A DNA stretch of 64,000 nt from Alphaproteobacteria bacterium (GTDB lineage: Bacteria > Pseudomonadota > Alphaproteobacteria > Rhizobiales > Xanthobacteraceae). Both the position numbers and the translations under genes were made by a program. The stretch spans positions 95,586 to 159,585 of the forward strand of contig VGEP01000007.1 in the NCBI GenBank assembly GCA_016869215.1, given 5' to 3'. The notes beneath the pieces are model-generated. The model was not told the DNA's origin, did not search any database, and was given only the letters and a program-made list of their open reading frames with translations. This document shows positions 1 through 7,958 of the stretch, one piece after another (within the stretch, counting starts at the first letter, position 1; every line of letters starts with the position of its first letter).

Positions 1-300
1 GCCGAGAAGCGCTCACCGCTGGTGCCTGAGATTCCGACGACCACCGAGCAGGGGCTGACCGGCATGAACGCGGGCGTGCACTTCATGGTGTTCGCGCCGG
101 CGAAGACTCCGAAGGCGGTCGTCGACCACATCGGCGCGGCGCTGAAAGCCGTGATCTCCGACCCGAAGCTGCAGGAGCGGTTCGCCGCGATCGGTTTCGA
201 CGCGACGCCGATGACGCCCGACGAGGTCGCGGCCGCCATGCGCAAGGCCCGCGACGACTACGGGCCGATCATCAAGCGGCTGAACGTGAAGCTGGACTGA
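1..300 (+). CDS. Bug/TctC-type tripartite tricarboxylate receptor, 3' end only
   Basis: C-terminal part of a periplasmic solute-binding receptor of the Bug (TctC) family; the reading frame is open from base 1, so the true start lies upstream of the window. Visible family features are the EIPTTTEQGL stretch, the VFAPAKTPKAVVDHI segment, and the closing helix in which the substrate-lobe residues alternate with charged residues. Two other Bug receptors of full length occur in this window (25089-26072 and 61150-62160), and this fragment aligns by eye with their last 90 residues. The ligand is unknown; Bug proteins bind carboxylates and usually lack an adjacent membrane component. Confidence 0.85.
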   Translation, partial: AEKRSPLVPEIPTTTEQGLTGMNAGVHFMVFAPAKTPKAVVDHIGAALKAVISDPKLQERFAAIGFDATPMTPDEVAAAMRKARDDYGPIIKRLNVKLD

Positions 301-516
301 GCACCATACGCGCGCTCAAGAGCGAGTGCGCCGCGCGAGGCACGTTTGAAGCCGTTCGCGCGGCAACGCTCTTTCTGCGAACGGCGGCAGGATCGCTGCA
401 TTCCTGCTTCCAGAACGCGCGATTGCGACAACGATCTTCTTATTTTTCGAGCCGTATTGCCTTGAGTTGAAAGGCTATTCTTCATTGCCCTCACCTTCCA
501 CAGGAGCGAGGGCGTC

Positions 517-2091
517 ATGTCCAATCCCGCAACTGCGCAAACCACGAGCCTCGGCCCGGCAGCCGCACCCGTCGTCCGGCGCTGGCGAACCGAAGACTGG
601 ATCGCCGTGGTGCTCGGCTTCCTGGTCATCGCCACGGTCCTTCTAGCCTTCCAGTGGAAGATCGCCGACCTGCGCAACGTCGTGCCGACGTTCCGCTGGA
701 CGACCGAGAGCCAGATTGCATCGATGACCCCGCGATGGATCGCAACGCTCGATTCCATCGCCGCGGAAGCCGCCGGCAAGCGGCAGCAGAACGTTGCGGA
801 CTTGAGCAAAGCCATGCGGGATGCGCTCGCCGGCGGCGACCGCAAGACTATCGAGGCGGCGGCGGCAAAGCTCGGCGCGCTGGGCAGCCGCAGCGTCGCC
901 GGCGGGCTCGGACGCGAAATCCGCGGACACGCCGCAGCGGCCTTGGAAACGCGCGTGCTGACCTGGACCAACCTGTCCAAAGTGCTCGTCATCGCAGCCG
1001 GCCTTGCGATCGTCACCATGATCGGCGTCGCGCTGATCGGCTCGCCCGTTCTGCCGTTCCTGATCGGTCTGCCCGCCGTGTTCGCGCTGGCGTGGCTCGC
1101 GCGCTTTCTCGCGGGCAATGGGCTGTTCGTGAACTGGGGCATCGAATACGTGATCTTCGCGCTGGTCCTCGGGCTCCTGGTCAGCAACACTGTCGGCCTG
1201 CCGGATTGGCTGAAGCCCGCGGTGCAGACCGAGTTCTTCATCAAGACCGGGCTCGTGATCCTCGGCGCGGGCCTGTTGTTCCTCGAAGTGCTGCAGGCCG
1301 GTGCGCTCGGTATCGCGCAGGCCGTCGCCGTCGTGTTCGCGGTCTGGTACGTCTGCTTCTGGCTCTGCCGCAAGCTCAATGTCGACGACGAGTTCGGGGC
1401 GATGCTCTCGACAGCCGTCTCGATTTGCGGCGTTTCGGCGGCGATCGCAGCCTGCGGCGCGATCCAGGGCGACAAGAAGAAGCTGTCGTACGTCACCTCG
1501 CTGGTGCTGGTGGTCGCCGTGCCGATGATGATCGCGATGCCATGGGTCGCGAAGTCCACCGGCATGGACGAACTGGTGGCGGGCGCCTGGCTCGGCGGCA
1601 CGCTCGACACCAGCGCCTCGGTGGTTGCGGCCGGCGCCCTGATCGGAGACGCCGCCATGAAGACCGGCGTGATCGTGAAGTTCTCGCAGAACGCACTGAT
1701 CGGCGTCGCGGCCTTCATGCTGGCGGTGTGGTGGGCGTTCAAGGTGGGCGCCGCGAACGGCGGCGCGCGGCCGGGCGTCGGCGTGATCTGGGAGCGATTT
1801 CCGAAATTCGTGATCGGCTTCGTGCTGGCGTCGGCGGTGTTCTCGTTCCTGCTGCCGCCGGCACTCGTCGAAGGCACGCGCTCCGCGCTCGGCGAGATCC
1901 GCACCTGGTGGTTCGCCCTCGCCTTCGTCTGCATTGGGCTGGAGACGCGCTTCGTCGACCTGGTGCGGATCGGGCAAGGCCGGCCGGCGCTGGCCTTCAT
2001 CGGCGCGCAGGCGTTCAACGTGTTCTGGACGCTGCTGATCGCCTGGCTGCTGTTCGGCGGCGTGCTGTTCGCGCAGCCGGCGATCAACTGA
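517..2091 (+). CDS. YeiH-family putative sulfate exporter
   Basis: Polytopic inner-membrane protein of 524 residues. One hydrophobic helix (about residues 29-46) is followed by a soluble helical stretch to about residue 148, then about ten membrane segments. The core TAVSICGVSAAIAACGAI and the GAWLGGTLDTSASVVAAGAL motif are hallmarks of the YeiH family (formerly conserved hypothetical 698). It is longer than the usual 330-350 residues because of the N-terminal helix plus soluble insert. Start chosen because CAGGAGCGAGG lies directly upstream. Transport of sulfate or sulfonate is a family annotation, not shown here. It converges on the binding protein at 2153. Confidence 0.85.
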   Translation: MSNPATAQTTSLGPAAAPVVRRWRTEDWIAVVLGFLVIATVLLAFQWKIADLRNVVPTFRWTTESQIASMTPRWIATLDSIAAEAAGKRQQNVADLSKAMRDALAGGDRKTIEAAAAKLGALGSRSVAGGLGREIRGHAAAALETRVLTWTNLSKVLVIAAGLAIVTMIGVALIGSPVLPFLIGLPAVFALAWLARFLAGNGLFVNWGIEYVIFALVLGLLVSNTVGLPDWLKPAVQTEFFIKTGLVILGAGLLFLEVLQAGALGIAQAVAVVFAVWYVCFWLCRKLNVDDEFGAMLSTAVSICGVSAAIAACGAIQGDKKKLSYVTSLVLVVAVPMMIAMPWVAKSTGMDELVAGAWLGGTLDTSASVVAAGALIGDAAMKTGVIVKFSQNALIGVAAFMLAVWWAFKVGAANGGARPGVGVIWERFPKFVIGFVLASAVFSFLLPPALVEGTRSALGEIRTWWFALAFVCIGLETRFVDLVRIGQGRPALAFIGAQAFNVFWTLLIAWLLFGGVLFAQPAIN

Positions 2092-2097
2092 GACGGC

Positions 2098-2129
2098 GAC
2101 GCCGCGGGACTGTCGTGCCCCGCGGCGTC
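2098..2129. terminator. Hairpin between convergent genes
   Basis: Perfect 10-bp stem GACGCCGCGG / CCGCGGCGTC with a 12-nt loop, placed between the convergent stop codons of the YeiH gene and the following minus-strand gene. It lacks a clear U tract, so bidirectional termination is an inference from position. Confidence 0.45.
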
Positions 2130-2152
2130 CCCGGTCCGGAACCGGCGAGAGA

Positions 2153-3031
2153 CTACGCCACCCGCACCACGGCGTTGTCGTAGGCCTTCGCGCCCAAGTC
2201 GCCGCCGTCGAAAATGCCGTGCTCCTTGATCCACTCGCGCGATTCCTCGAACACGTCGCGCGAATAGGGCTCGAACACGATGCGCTCGCCGGGGCCCCAG
2301 CGGCGCGTGTCCATCTTCGCATGGAATCGCGTCGGGAACTCGCGCTTGTAGTAGTGCGTGTAGAGCTCGGGCCGCAGATCGATATCGCTTTGCGCGCGCT
2401 TCAGGCCGCGGAAATACTTGTCGACGTCCGCCATGTCCGGATCGCCGGTGATCATGGTGGCCATCATGAAGGTGCAGTCGACGATCTTGCGGAAGCCGAG
2501 CTGCTCGGCGAAGTAGTACGGCCCGGAGAACAGCGTGCAGGCCGGCACCTCGCCGTGGAGCAGCTTCTCCATGCGGCCGAACAAGAGCCCGTCCTTGAAC
2601 GACAGGTTGATCTTGTCGGCCGGCATGAACTGCTCGAGCGCCTGGATCGTGGCGTAATGGCTGCCGGACTGGAAGCCCACGGAAATCGGCACGCCGGCGA
2701 GATCCTCCGGCGTCTTGACCTTGGAATCCGGCGGCACGAACACGCCGCAGGTCGAGACCGAATAGGCCTCGCCGTAGAGCTTGCCGTGGCCCTTGGTCGC
2801 GGCGACGTTCACCGTCCAGTGGCAGGCGCAGGAGATGTCGGACTTGCGCCCGCGCTCGAAGGTCTGGAACGCGCCGACCTTGTCGCCGAGCTGGTGCGCC
2901 GCGCCGTCGCTCGACTGCACGGTCTCTCGGAAGATGTAGTCGAGGCCCTCCTGCTTGAAGTAGCCCTTCTCCTCCGCGACCCATTCCTGGAGCCGGAAGT
3001 GCGGCTCGATGATGAATGTCTCTTTTCCCAT
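2153..3031 (-). CDS. NMT1/SsuA-like substrate-binding protein without signal peptide
   Basis: 292-residue periplasmic-binding-fold protein resembling the ABC substrate-binding proteins of the SsuA/THI5 (NMT1) group. It begins directly with the first beta strand (KETFIIEPHFRLQEWVAEEK) and shows the typical DSKVKTPEDLAGVPISVGFQ lobe-entry segment. No signal peptide is present, so either it is cytosolic, like some THI5-related enzymes, or export uses another route. Two further features are the cysteine-containing segment SDISCACHW and a C-terminal EHGIFDGGDLGAKAYDNAV. No permease or ATPase gene is adjacent. The GntR regulator just upstream on the same strand (41-bp gap) may control it. Substrate unknown. 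Confidence 0.7.
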   Translation of the reverse strand: MGKETFIIEPHFRLQEWVAEEKGYFKQEGLDYIFRETVQSSDGAAHQLGDKVGAFQTFERGRKSDISCACHWTVNVAATKGHGKLYGEAYSVSTCGVFVPPDSKVKTPEDLAGVPISVGFQSGSHYATIQALEQFMPADKINLSFKDGLLFGRMEKLLHGEVPACTLFSGPYYFAEQLGFRKIVDCTFMMATMITGDPDMADVDKYFRGLKRAQSDIDLRPELYTHYYKREFPTRFHAKMDTRRWGPGERIVFEPYSRDVFEESREWIKEHGIFDGGDLGAKAYDNAVVRVA

Positions 3032-3072
3032 CTCTTCCTCCGTTTGAGTCCTGTCACTCTTTCTTCGTCAAT

Positions 3073-3963
3073 TCAGCAGCAGCCCGTGTCTTCTCCGCCG
3101 TCGCCGGAGACAATCCGCAAACTCCGCTCGTTCCCGCGCAAGCGGGAAGCCAGAGACAGCTTGCGGGCGCCTGCATTGTTGCGCTGGGTCCCCGCTTTCG
3201 CGGGGACGAGCGGCCGAGACGCCTTGCCGTGCTCGCTCACCCGCCGGGCGCGGATCATCTTGACGTGATCGTCCATCATGCGCCGCGCGCCGGCGGCGTC
3301 GCGGATTTCGATCAGGCCGAGCAGTTCGCGGTGCACATCCTGGATGCGGCGCATGACTTTCTTGTCCAGCGTCGGATTGCGGCGCGGCCACGACACGTGC
3401 TGCAGCGACACCAGTTGCACGACGAGAACGCGGTTGTGCGAGACCTCGGCGACGGCCAGGTGAAACGCCGCGCCAAGCTCGGTGAAGCGCGCCGGGTCAT
3501 TCATCGCGGCATCCGCGTCGGCGATCAGCGCGCGCAGCCTGGCCACGTCGTCCGCGGTCGCGTTCTCTGCCGCAAGCTCGGCCGCGAGCGCCTCGATCGC
3601 GCGCTGCGCGTCCATGATCTCGGCGGGTCCGACGCCCGTGAGGTCGAGCTGCACCGCCAGCGCCTCGGCGAACAACCGCGGATTGCCGCGCGCCACCCGC
3701 GCGCCGCCGCCCTTGCCCATCTTGATCTCGGCGATGCCGAGCGCCTGCAGCGTGCGCAGCGCATCGCGCGCCACGATCCGCGACACGCCGTAGCGCGACG
3801 CAATCTGGTTTTCGGTGCCGATGCTGTCGCCGGGCTTGAGCTTCTTTGCGAACAGCGCGTCGCGCACGTCGCCGACGATCTGCGCCGACAGCGAGGCGGC
3901 GCGGCCGGGAAAGAAAATCCGGCCGGGAAGCGCGTCGGCGAGCGGGTTCGGATCGCTGCTCAT
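3073..3963 (-). CDS. GntR/FadR-family regulator with a repeat-derived tail
   Basis: Transcriptional repressor with an N-terminal winged helix (roughly residues 25-85, containing the recognition helix SRYGVSRIVARDALRTLQ) and a C-terminal all-helical FCD ligand domain (FHLAVAEVSHNRV and later DVHRELL and DDHVKMI). FCD domains bind organic acids, often with a metal held by Asp and His. After about residue 245 the protein leaves the family pattern: the last 45 or so residues are encoded by a palindromic intergenic repeat (about 3118-3222). A start nine bases upstream (3972) is also possible. The IS1595-family element sits about 50 bp upstream and may have displaced its promoter. Confidence 0.85.
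   Translation of the reverse strand: MSSDPNPLADALPGRIFFPGRAASLSAQIVGDVRDALFAKKLKPGDSIGTENQIASRYGVSRIVARDALRTLQALGIAEIKMGKGGGARVARGNPRLFAEALAVQLDLTGVGPAEIMDAQRAIEALAAELAAENATADDVARLRALIADADAAMNDPARFTELGAAFHLAVAEVSHNRVLVVQLVSLQHVSWPRRNPTLDKKVMRRIQDVHRELLGLIEIRDAAGARRMMDDHVKMIRARRVSEHGKASRPLVPAKAGTQRNNAGARKLSLASRLRGNERSLRIVSGDGGEDTGCC
3118..3222. repeat. REP-like palindromic repeat, class A, overlapping the GntR gene
   Basis: Two inverted halves, TCGTTCCCGCGCAAGCGGGAA and TCCCCGCTTTCGCGGGGACGA, flank a central spacer. The second half recurs at 28379-28409. The repeat forms the 3' end of the GntR coding sequence. Confidence 0.6.
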
Positions 3964-4074
3964 GGGACGCATCCTAGGCCGGGGCGATAAGTTAGTAAAG
4001 ATATTATCTTATACGGAATTATCCCTTTGACATAGGCAGTGGCAACTGCTAGTGTTCGGTCATTGGAGCAGACC

Positions 4075-5049
4075 ATGACCGTCAATCTCACCGATCCCGT
4101 GTTTACCGACGAAACGCTGGCCCGCGAGCATCTGGAAAATATCCGCTGGCCGGACGGCCCTGTGTGCCCGCATTGCGAGGGCACGGAGCGCGTCTATCGG
4201 CTGGCCGGCAAGTCGCATCGTCCGGGCCTCATTCACTGCAACGATTGCGACGGCTCGTTCACGGTGACGACGGGCAGCGTGATGGAAAGCAGCCACGTCC
4301 CGCTGAACAAGTGGGTGCTGGCGTTCCGGCTCATGGCGTCGTCCAAGAAGGGCATCAGCGCGCATCAGCTACACCGCACCATCGGCGTGACCTACAAGAC
4401 CGCGTGGTTCATGGCGCACCGCATCCGCGAGGCCATGCGCGATGACAGCGACACCAAGATCGGCGGCGAGGGCGAGACGGTCGAAAGCGATGAGACGTAT
4501 TGGGGTCCGAAGGACAAGGACACCGATCCGGCCATGAAGCGCCGTCGTCGCGGCAAGCCGGGCCGCGGTGCAAAGCAGGCGATCATGTCGCTGGTCCAGC
4601 GTGGCGGGGCCGCGCGCTCGCTGGTCATGGACAGCCTCAAAACCAAGGATATCCATGACGTGCTGCGCACCTACGCGGACCTGAAAAGCCACCTGATGAC
4701 CGACGAAGGCACGTCGAACAATTGGGAGTTCAAGCGGCACGATCGCGTGAAGCACAGCGCCAAGGAATACGTGCGCTACGATCATCGCTTCGACGACAAC
4801 AACAAGCTGCACACCACCGCGATCCACACCAACACGGTCGAAGGCCTGTTCGGCGTGTTCAAGCGCGGAATGCGCGGCACGTACCAGCATTGCGGACCGC
4901 AGCATTTGCAGCGGTATCTGGACGAATTCGATTTTCGCTACAACAACCGGATTGCCTTGGGAGTCGGTGACGCGGAACGCGCCCTGCGTGCGATCAAGGG
5001 CGCGGCGGGTAAGCGCCTCACCTACCGGCAAGCTGGTTCAGCGGAATAA
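4075..5049 (+). CDS. IS1595-family (ISXO2-like) transposase
   Basis: DDE transposase of about 324 residues. The N-terminal zinc ribbon has CPHC and CNDC pairs. The catalytic core shows ESDETYWG (first Asp), LMTDEGTSN (second Asp) and NTVEGLFGVFKR (Asn/Glu, as in ISXO2-like enzymes). The ATG at 4075 is preferred over a GTG at 4039 because GGAG lies six bases upstream and the GTG falls on the edge of the terminal repeat. It moves the surrounding element by a cut- or copy-type reaction at the inverted repeats. No frameshift or internal stop is visible, so the enzyme may be active. Confidence 0.92.
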   Translation: MTVNLTDPVFTDETLAREHLENIRWPDGPVCPHCEGTERVYRLAGKSHRPGLIHCNDCDGSFTVTTGSVMESSHVPLNKWVLAFRLMASSKKGISAHQLHRTIGVTYKTAWFMAHRIREAMRDDSDTKIGGEGETVESDETYWGPKDKDTDPAMKRRRRGKPGRGAKQAIMSLVQRGGAARSLVMDSLKTKDIHDVLRTYADLKSHLMTDEGTSNNWEFKRHDRVKHSAKEYVRYDHRFDDNNKLHTTAIHTNTVEGLFGVFKRGMRGTYQHCGPQHLQRYLDEFDFRYNNRIALGVGDAERALRAIKGAAGKRLTYRQAGSAE

Positions 5050-5081
5050 GCTCGCGCGCGAGATACGGCTGCTGCGCCGGA

Positions 5082-5261
5082 TCATGGCGATCTTGGAGAC
5101 TTTCTAGCGCGCTTCTTTTTGTTCTTGGGCTCGGCCTTGCGGCCGAGCTTCATTTCGCTCTGCGGCTTGTAGGGTGTGGTGAGCGCACGGCGCAGTGCGT
5201 CGGTGGCACGGCGCTCGGCCTCCTGGTCGCTGTACGAGTCGTCTGGCCGTTGTTTGCCCAT
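5082..5261 (-). CDS. Small basic IS passenger protein
   Basis: 59-residue protein starting MGKQRPDDSYSDQEAERR and ending in a very basic Lys/Arg tail (KNKKKRARKSPRSP). The middle segment DALRRALTTPYKPQSEMKLG looks like one amphipathic helix followed by a turn. The frame continues upstream to 5369 but the MGKQ start gives the protein-like composition. From memory, short proteins of this type accompany transposases in alphaproteobacteria; I cannot verify this here. The basic tail suggests nucleic-acid binding. Function unknown. Confidence 0.6.
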   Translation of the reverse strand: MGKQRPDDSYSDQEAERRATDALRRALTTPYKPQSEMKLGRKAEPKNKKKRARKSPRSP

Positions 5262-5562
5262 GCACAGCCTTGTAACCACTTGCAGGGACTCGATCTTTGC
5301 AATTGTGGCAGAATCTCTATATTTAGCTGGTGTGAACGCGCCGCCGGGTACGAGCCGACGACGCGCCACAGTTCATGCAGCTACCTTGGTGGTTGCATGA
5401 TCCACCTCCGGTCCGGGGCCTTCCGTGACTGCCCCGGTTTAGGTGTCGGCATCTGCCATCCGACATGCTGTCCGCCCTCATGGCGGCTGCCGACTGCACC
5501 AGTGACACGGCCTGGATGCAGCCGGGATTATTTCGGCGGGGTCACGACCCCGCCGATTGCTT
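5262..5562. other. Non-coding interior of the IS element
   Basis: No convincing gene. It holds an inverted repeat TCATGCA (5373-5379) / TGCATGA (5394-5400) with an inner ACC/GGT pairing, further TGCAGCC repeats, and the strong hairpin described separately at 5534-5555. Confidence 0.4.
5534..5555 (-). terminator. Hairpin after the 280-residue passenger gene
   Basis: Perfect 10-bp stem CGGCGGGGTC / GACCCCGCCG with a 2-nt top, starting eight bases beyond the stop codon of the passenger gene. No U run follows on the minus strand, so terminator function is inferred from position and stem strength. Confidence 0.5.
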
Positions 5563-6405
5563 TCATGCAGCCGCCTTGTCGGCTCGCTGCGGGGCAGGCA
5601 TCGGCTGGATGTCGATCCGCCCTTCGCCTTTGTAGATCAGCGTGAAGTTCTGAGCCGCCGCCATCAACCACGCGGCACGGCCTTCAATCGCCCAAACGGT
5701 TCCCGGTTCGGGCAACGTCTGCAACAAACCTTCGATGAAGGGATGATAGGAGCCGCCGCCGCCCGATCCTCCCGTGCGCGGTCCAGCGTCTGTGTTCGGC
5801 GCGCGATCAGCGCCGTCGTGTGGCATCGTCTCCGCAGGCGTCTGCTGTGCCGCGGCAGCGACATTCGGTTTGACAAGCCGATCTTCGCCCGCCCAGTGGA
5901 AGCCGGCCTGCCGCGCGGAGCGGCTCAACACTTGCCGTGCTAGTCCCTTCTGTTTGGCCGACACGCCGAGCCTGACCATTTCGGCTTCAAGCGCATTGTC
6001 TCCCGGAAGCTGATAGTTCCGATATTTCTCATAGACGGCCTTGTAGAGCGGGACATGAAGGAATGCATCGACTCTCGCTGCCGTCTCCTGGGTCCGATCA
6101 GAAATTCTCATCCCAAGCTGCGTCAGCGTGAATCTACCTTTGTCCACCGTCAGCAGACCGAAGGTCCGCGCTGGCGCATATCGAGCACGAAAGGCACCGC
6201 CCGTTGCGGCAATTCTCCAAAGGCCAGCGAGCTGTTCAGCCTCGCAGGTCTGGCCGCCGATCTGCTGAATATCGCGGACCACTGCAACTGCGGCGTCGAG
6301 ATCGGCGTAGGGAAACGCGATGCCAGACTGTTCGCGCTTACCATCGTTTGCCGGGCTGGCCGCGCCCGCTTCCGTATGTGCGTTCGGTTTCCGTTCTGCC
6401 TGCAT
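5563..6405 (-). CDS. IS passenger protein, possible winged-helix N-terminal half
   Basis: 280-residue protein carried inside the insertion sequence. Residues from about 25 to 175 read as a compact helical/winged-helix region (an LTVDKGRFTLTQLGMRISD wing-like stretch, then FLHVPLYKAVYEKYRNYQLP). A low-complexity linker with TGGSGGGGS follows, and then a short C-terminal module (FIEGLLQTLPEPGTVW, FTLIYKGEGRIDI) that may be an independent domain. The first part resembles DUF5343-like wHTH regions, but I am not sure. No catalytic motif is visible. It may regulate transposition or be cargo that benefits the host. Transcription runs opposite to the transposase. Confidence 0.6.
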   Translation of the reverse strand: MQAERKPNAHTEAGAASPANDGKREQSGIAFPYADLDAAVAVVRDIQQIGGQTCEAEQLAGLWRIAATGGAFRARYAPARTFGLLTVDKGRFTLTQLGMRISDRTQETAARVDAFLHVPLYKAVYEKYRNYQLPGDNALEAEMVRLGVSAKQKGLARQVLSRSARQAGFHWAGEDRLVKPNVAAAAQQTPAETMPHDGADRAPNTDAGPRTGGSGGGGSYHPFIEGLLQTLPEPGTVWAIEGRAAWLMAAAQNFTLIYKGEGRIDIQPMPAPQRADKAAA

Positions 6406-6681
6406 AACGGCGCTCCTCCGAATCGATGCCGCTTCACTTGCCTGTCCGCATAGGCGGGTTCCGATCCGGAGTCAAACGGCGCGTGAGAAATTTGTTATGC
6501 AGCGCGGGCAAATTCAGGCAACTCGACAGGCGCCGGTCATCCGCGCGCCTGTCGAGTTTTGGGGGTAACTTTTCGAGGACTTTCTAAACGATGTGTCTAC
6601 CTACGTAAAAGGGATAATTCCGTATCTTATAATTTTTCAGGGGGCCTGTGGACCCCAACCCCGGCCGCGGGCACCCATCCC

Positions 6682-7563
6682 TCAGCCTCGCGCATCGGCC
6701 GCGATCTGAAGCGCGCCGGTCCAGGCGTCCCAGAGCTGGACGATCTCCTCGCTGCGCTCTGCGAACGCCTCCGCCGCCGTCATTCCGTCCTCATGCGCGA
6801 ACGCGATCTCGATGGCGGCGTCGTACAGCGGCTCCGGCGCATAGAAGTCCATCGCAAAATTCAGGCAACGCTCCGGATCGCCGCGGCAGGCGCGGGCCCG
6901 GCGGCAGACCGACTTGCGGCAACCCAGATGCAGCTCGAGCTTGTTGCAGGTCCAGCGAAACGCCGCGCGCTTGGCGTCTTCGCGCGGCGGCGCGGGATCG
7001 CTCTTGCGGACTTCGCCGGCGTCCGGCGGCGTTGCGGCGGCGGACGCAACCGGCGGCGCGGATTGCGCCGCAACCTCCGCCGCGCGCCGCAAGGCTTCCG
7101 CCCTCTCCTCGTCCTGCCGCGCCTTCTCGCGCAGGGCTTCTTCGCGCAGGGCTTCCTCGCGCATGGCTTCGGTTTGCATCAGCGATTCCTGCACGGCGCG
7201 GTTCCAATCGATGTCCTCGGTGCCATCGAGACGGGTCTTGCCGAGCCTGGCGCAGACTTCCGCCACGTACGGCGTGTGCTCACCGAAAGGCGGCACAGCG
7301 GCAGGCGCCGGTTGCGGCGCGGGCGGCGCGTCCTGCGCCAAGACCTCCTGCGCCGGCGCCTGCTGCTGGAGCGCTTCTGCTTCGCGCTTTGCCGCTTCTG
7401 CGGCTTCCCGCTTTGCTGCTTCGGCGGCGCGCTGCCGTTTCGAGCCGAAGTGAATCTGCTTCTTTGGTTTCGGCTGGCCCGAGCCGCCAGGCTTCGGGTC
7501 GCCCTCGCCGTGCAGATGGCTCCAGGGGACGAGGCCGATCGGATAGTCGTGCAATGGGGACAT
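6682..7563 (-). CDS. Cys-rich, coiled-coil hypothetical protein
   Basis: 293-residue protein I do not recognise. The start at 7563 is fixed by GGAAGGAGAA upstream. Order of parts: a polar N terminus (MSPLHDYPIGLVPWSHLHGE); an Ala/Glu/Arg helix about residues 45-72; a Pro/Ala linker; a segment near 95-130 (YVAEVCARLGKTRL); a second charged coiled coil with an REEAL tandem repeat encoded by three 15-bp DNA repeats (about 7126-7170); another linker; and a C-terminal domain with five cysteines spaced C-x8-C-x4-C-x5-C-x6-C inside many arginines, suggesting metal or nucleic-acid binding. It is preceded by a long structured leader and ends 50 bp from the IS element. Confidence 0.7.
   Translation of the reverse strand: MSPLHDYPIGLVPWSHLHGEGDPKPGGSGQPKPKKQIHFGSKRQRAAEAAKREAAEAAKREAEALQQQAPAQEVLAQDAPPAPQPAPAAVPPFGEHTPYVAEVCARLGKTRLDGTEDIDWNRAVQESLMQTEAMREEALREEALREKARQDEERAEALRRAAEVAAQSAPPVASAAATPPDAGEVRKSDPAPPREDAKRAAFRWTCNKLELHLGCRKSVCRRARACRGDPERCLNFAMDFYAPEPLYDAAIEIAFAHEDGMTAAEAFAERSEEIVQLWDAWTGALQIAADARG
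7126..7170. repeat. 15-bp tandem repeats inside the coiled-coil gene
   Basis: Three consecutive near-identical units of the form CGCGCAGGGCTTCNT, the third with two changes. They encode the repeated REEAL pentapeptide and keep the reading frame, so copy-number change would lengthen the helix without breaking the gene. Confidence 0.6.
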
Positions 7564-7955
7564 GGGTTCTCCTTCCCGCGGTGGATTTTTCCGGGTGTGG
7601 GTGCCGCGCCCGCCCATTCGGGGCGGGGATTTTTCCCTCGGACTTAAAGTCCAAGGGGCGGAGCGCCGGACGGCGCTCGATCTTCAGAGCCACGCCTTGC
7701 GGCGTGGAGCGCGTCCCTTGCGATCGGGACGCGCGCGCCTTCCGGCGCTCCGCGGCGGCATTTTTCGGTCCCGGGCCGCGCTTTGCGGGGCATTTCCGCC
7801 CCGTCAGCCAGCTCCTGGCAGGAGGGTCTAATTTGTCCTCCGGGCGGAGCCCCGGGCCGCCCGGCGCCAGGGTTACGAGCCCTGACGGCAGGAGCCGCAT
7901 CCCGCCCCGCTTTCACGACGTCTCATGAGAACGCCCTTGGGTGGGCAGGATGGGT
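7564..7955 (-). other. Hairpin-dense 5' leader or embedded structured RNA
   Basis: About 390 bases between a promoter-like sequence and the ATG at 7563. Perfect stems include 7609-7627 (CCCGCCC/GGGCGGG), 7640-7652 (GGACTT/AAGTCC), 7661-7678 (GAGCGCC/GGCGCTC), 7690-7707 (CCACGCC/GGCGTGG), 7711-7732 (GCGTCCC/GGGACGC), 7735-7748 (GCGCC/GGCGC), 7812-7824 (CTCCT/AGGAG), 7842-7862 (GGGCGG/CCGCCC) and 7868-7884 (CAGGG/CCCTG with a 7-nt loop). Several could pair in alternative ways, for example AGGAG with more than one CTCCT. This density exceeds the other intergenic regions here. No continuous protein signal is convincing. Function unknown; a regulatory leader or independent RNA is inferred. Confidence 0.55.
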
Positions 7956-7958
7956 ATT

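Larger units (their letters stand above)
4005..6631. mobile_element. IS1595-family insertion sequence with passenger genes
   Basis: The element proper is 4014-6622. Its ends are inverted repeats of about 26 bp with three mismatches (left 4014-4039, right 6597-6622), the outer 15 bases CGGAATTATCCCTTT being identical. It is flanked by a 9-bp direct repeat TATCTTATA at 4005-4013 and 6623-6631; the family normally makes 8-bp duplications, and one base is ambiguous with the ends. It carries a transposase (4075), a 59-residue protein and a 280-residue protein. The intact duplication and near-identical ends suggest a fairly recent insertion. It lies in an AT-rich stretch upstream of the GntR gene. 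Confidence 0.9.

Noticed and set aside
258..2984. Very long open frame on the minus strand across the YeiH and binding-protein genes
   Set aside because: High-GC shadow with low-complexity Arg/Ala/Pro composition and no domain pattern; the plus-strand YeiH gene and the true minus-strand binding protein explain the DNA.
7861..7930. tRNA-like anticodon arm (CAGGG-CTCGTAA-CCCTG) on the minus strand
   Set aside because: No acceptor stem, D loop with GG or T arm can be fitted around it, so it is treated as one hairpin of the leader.
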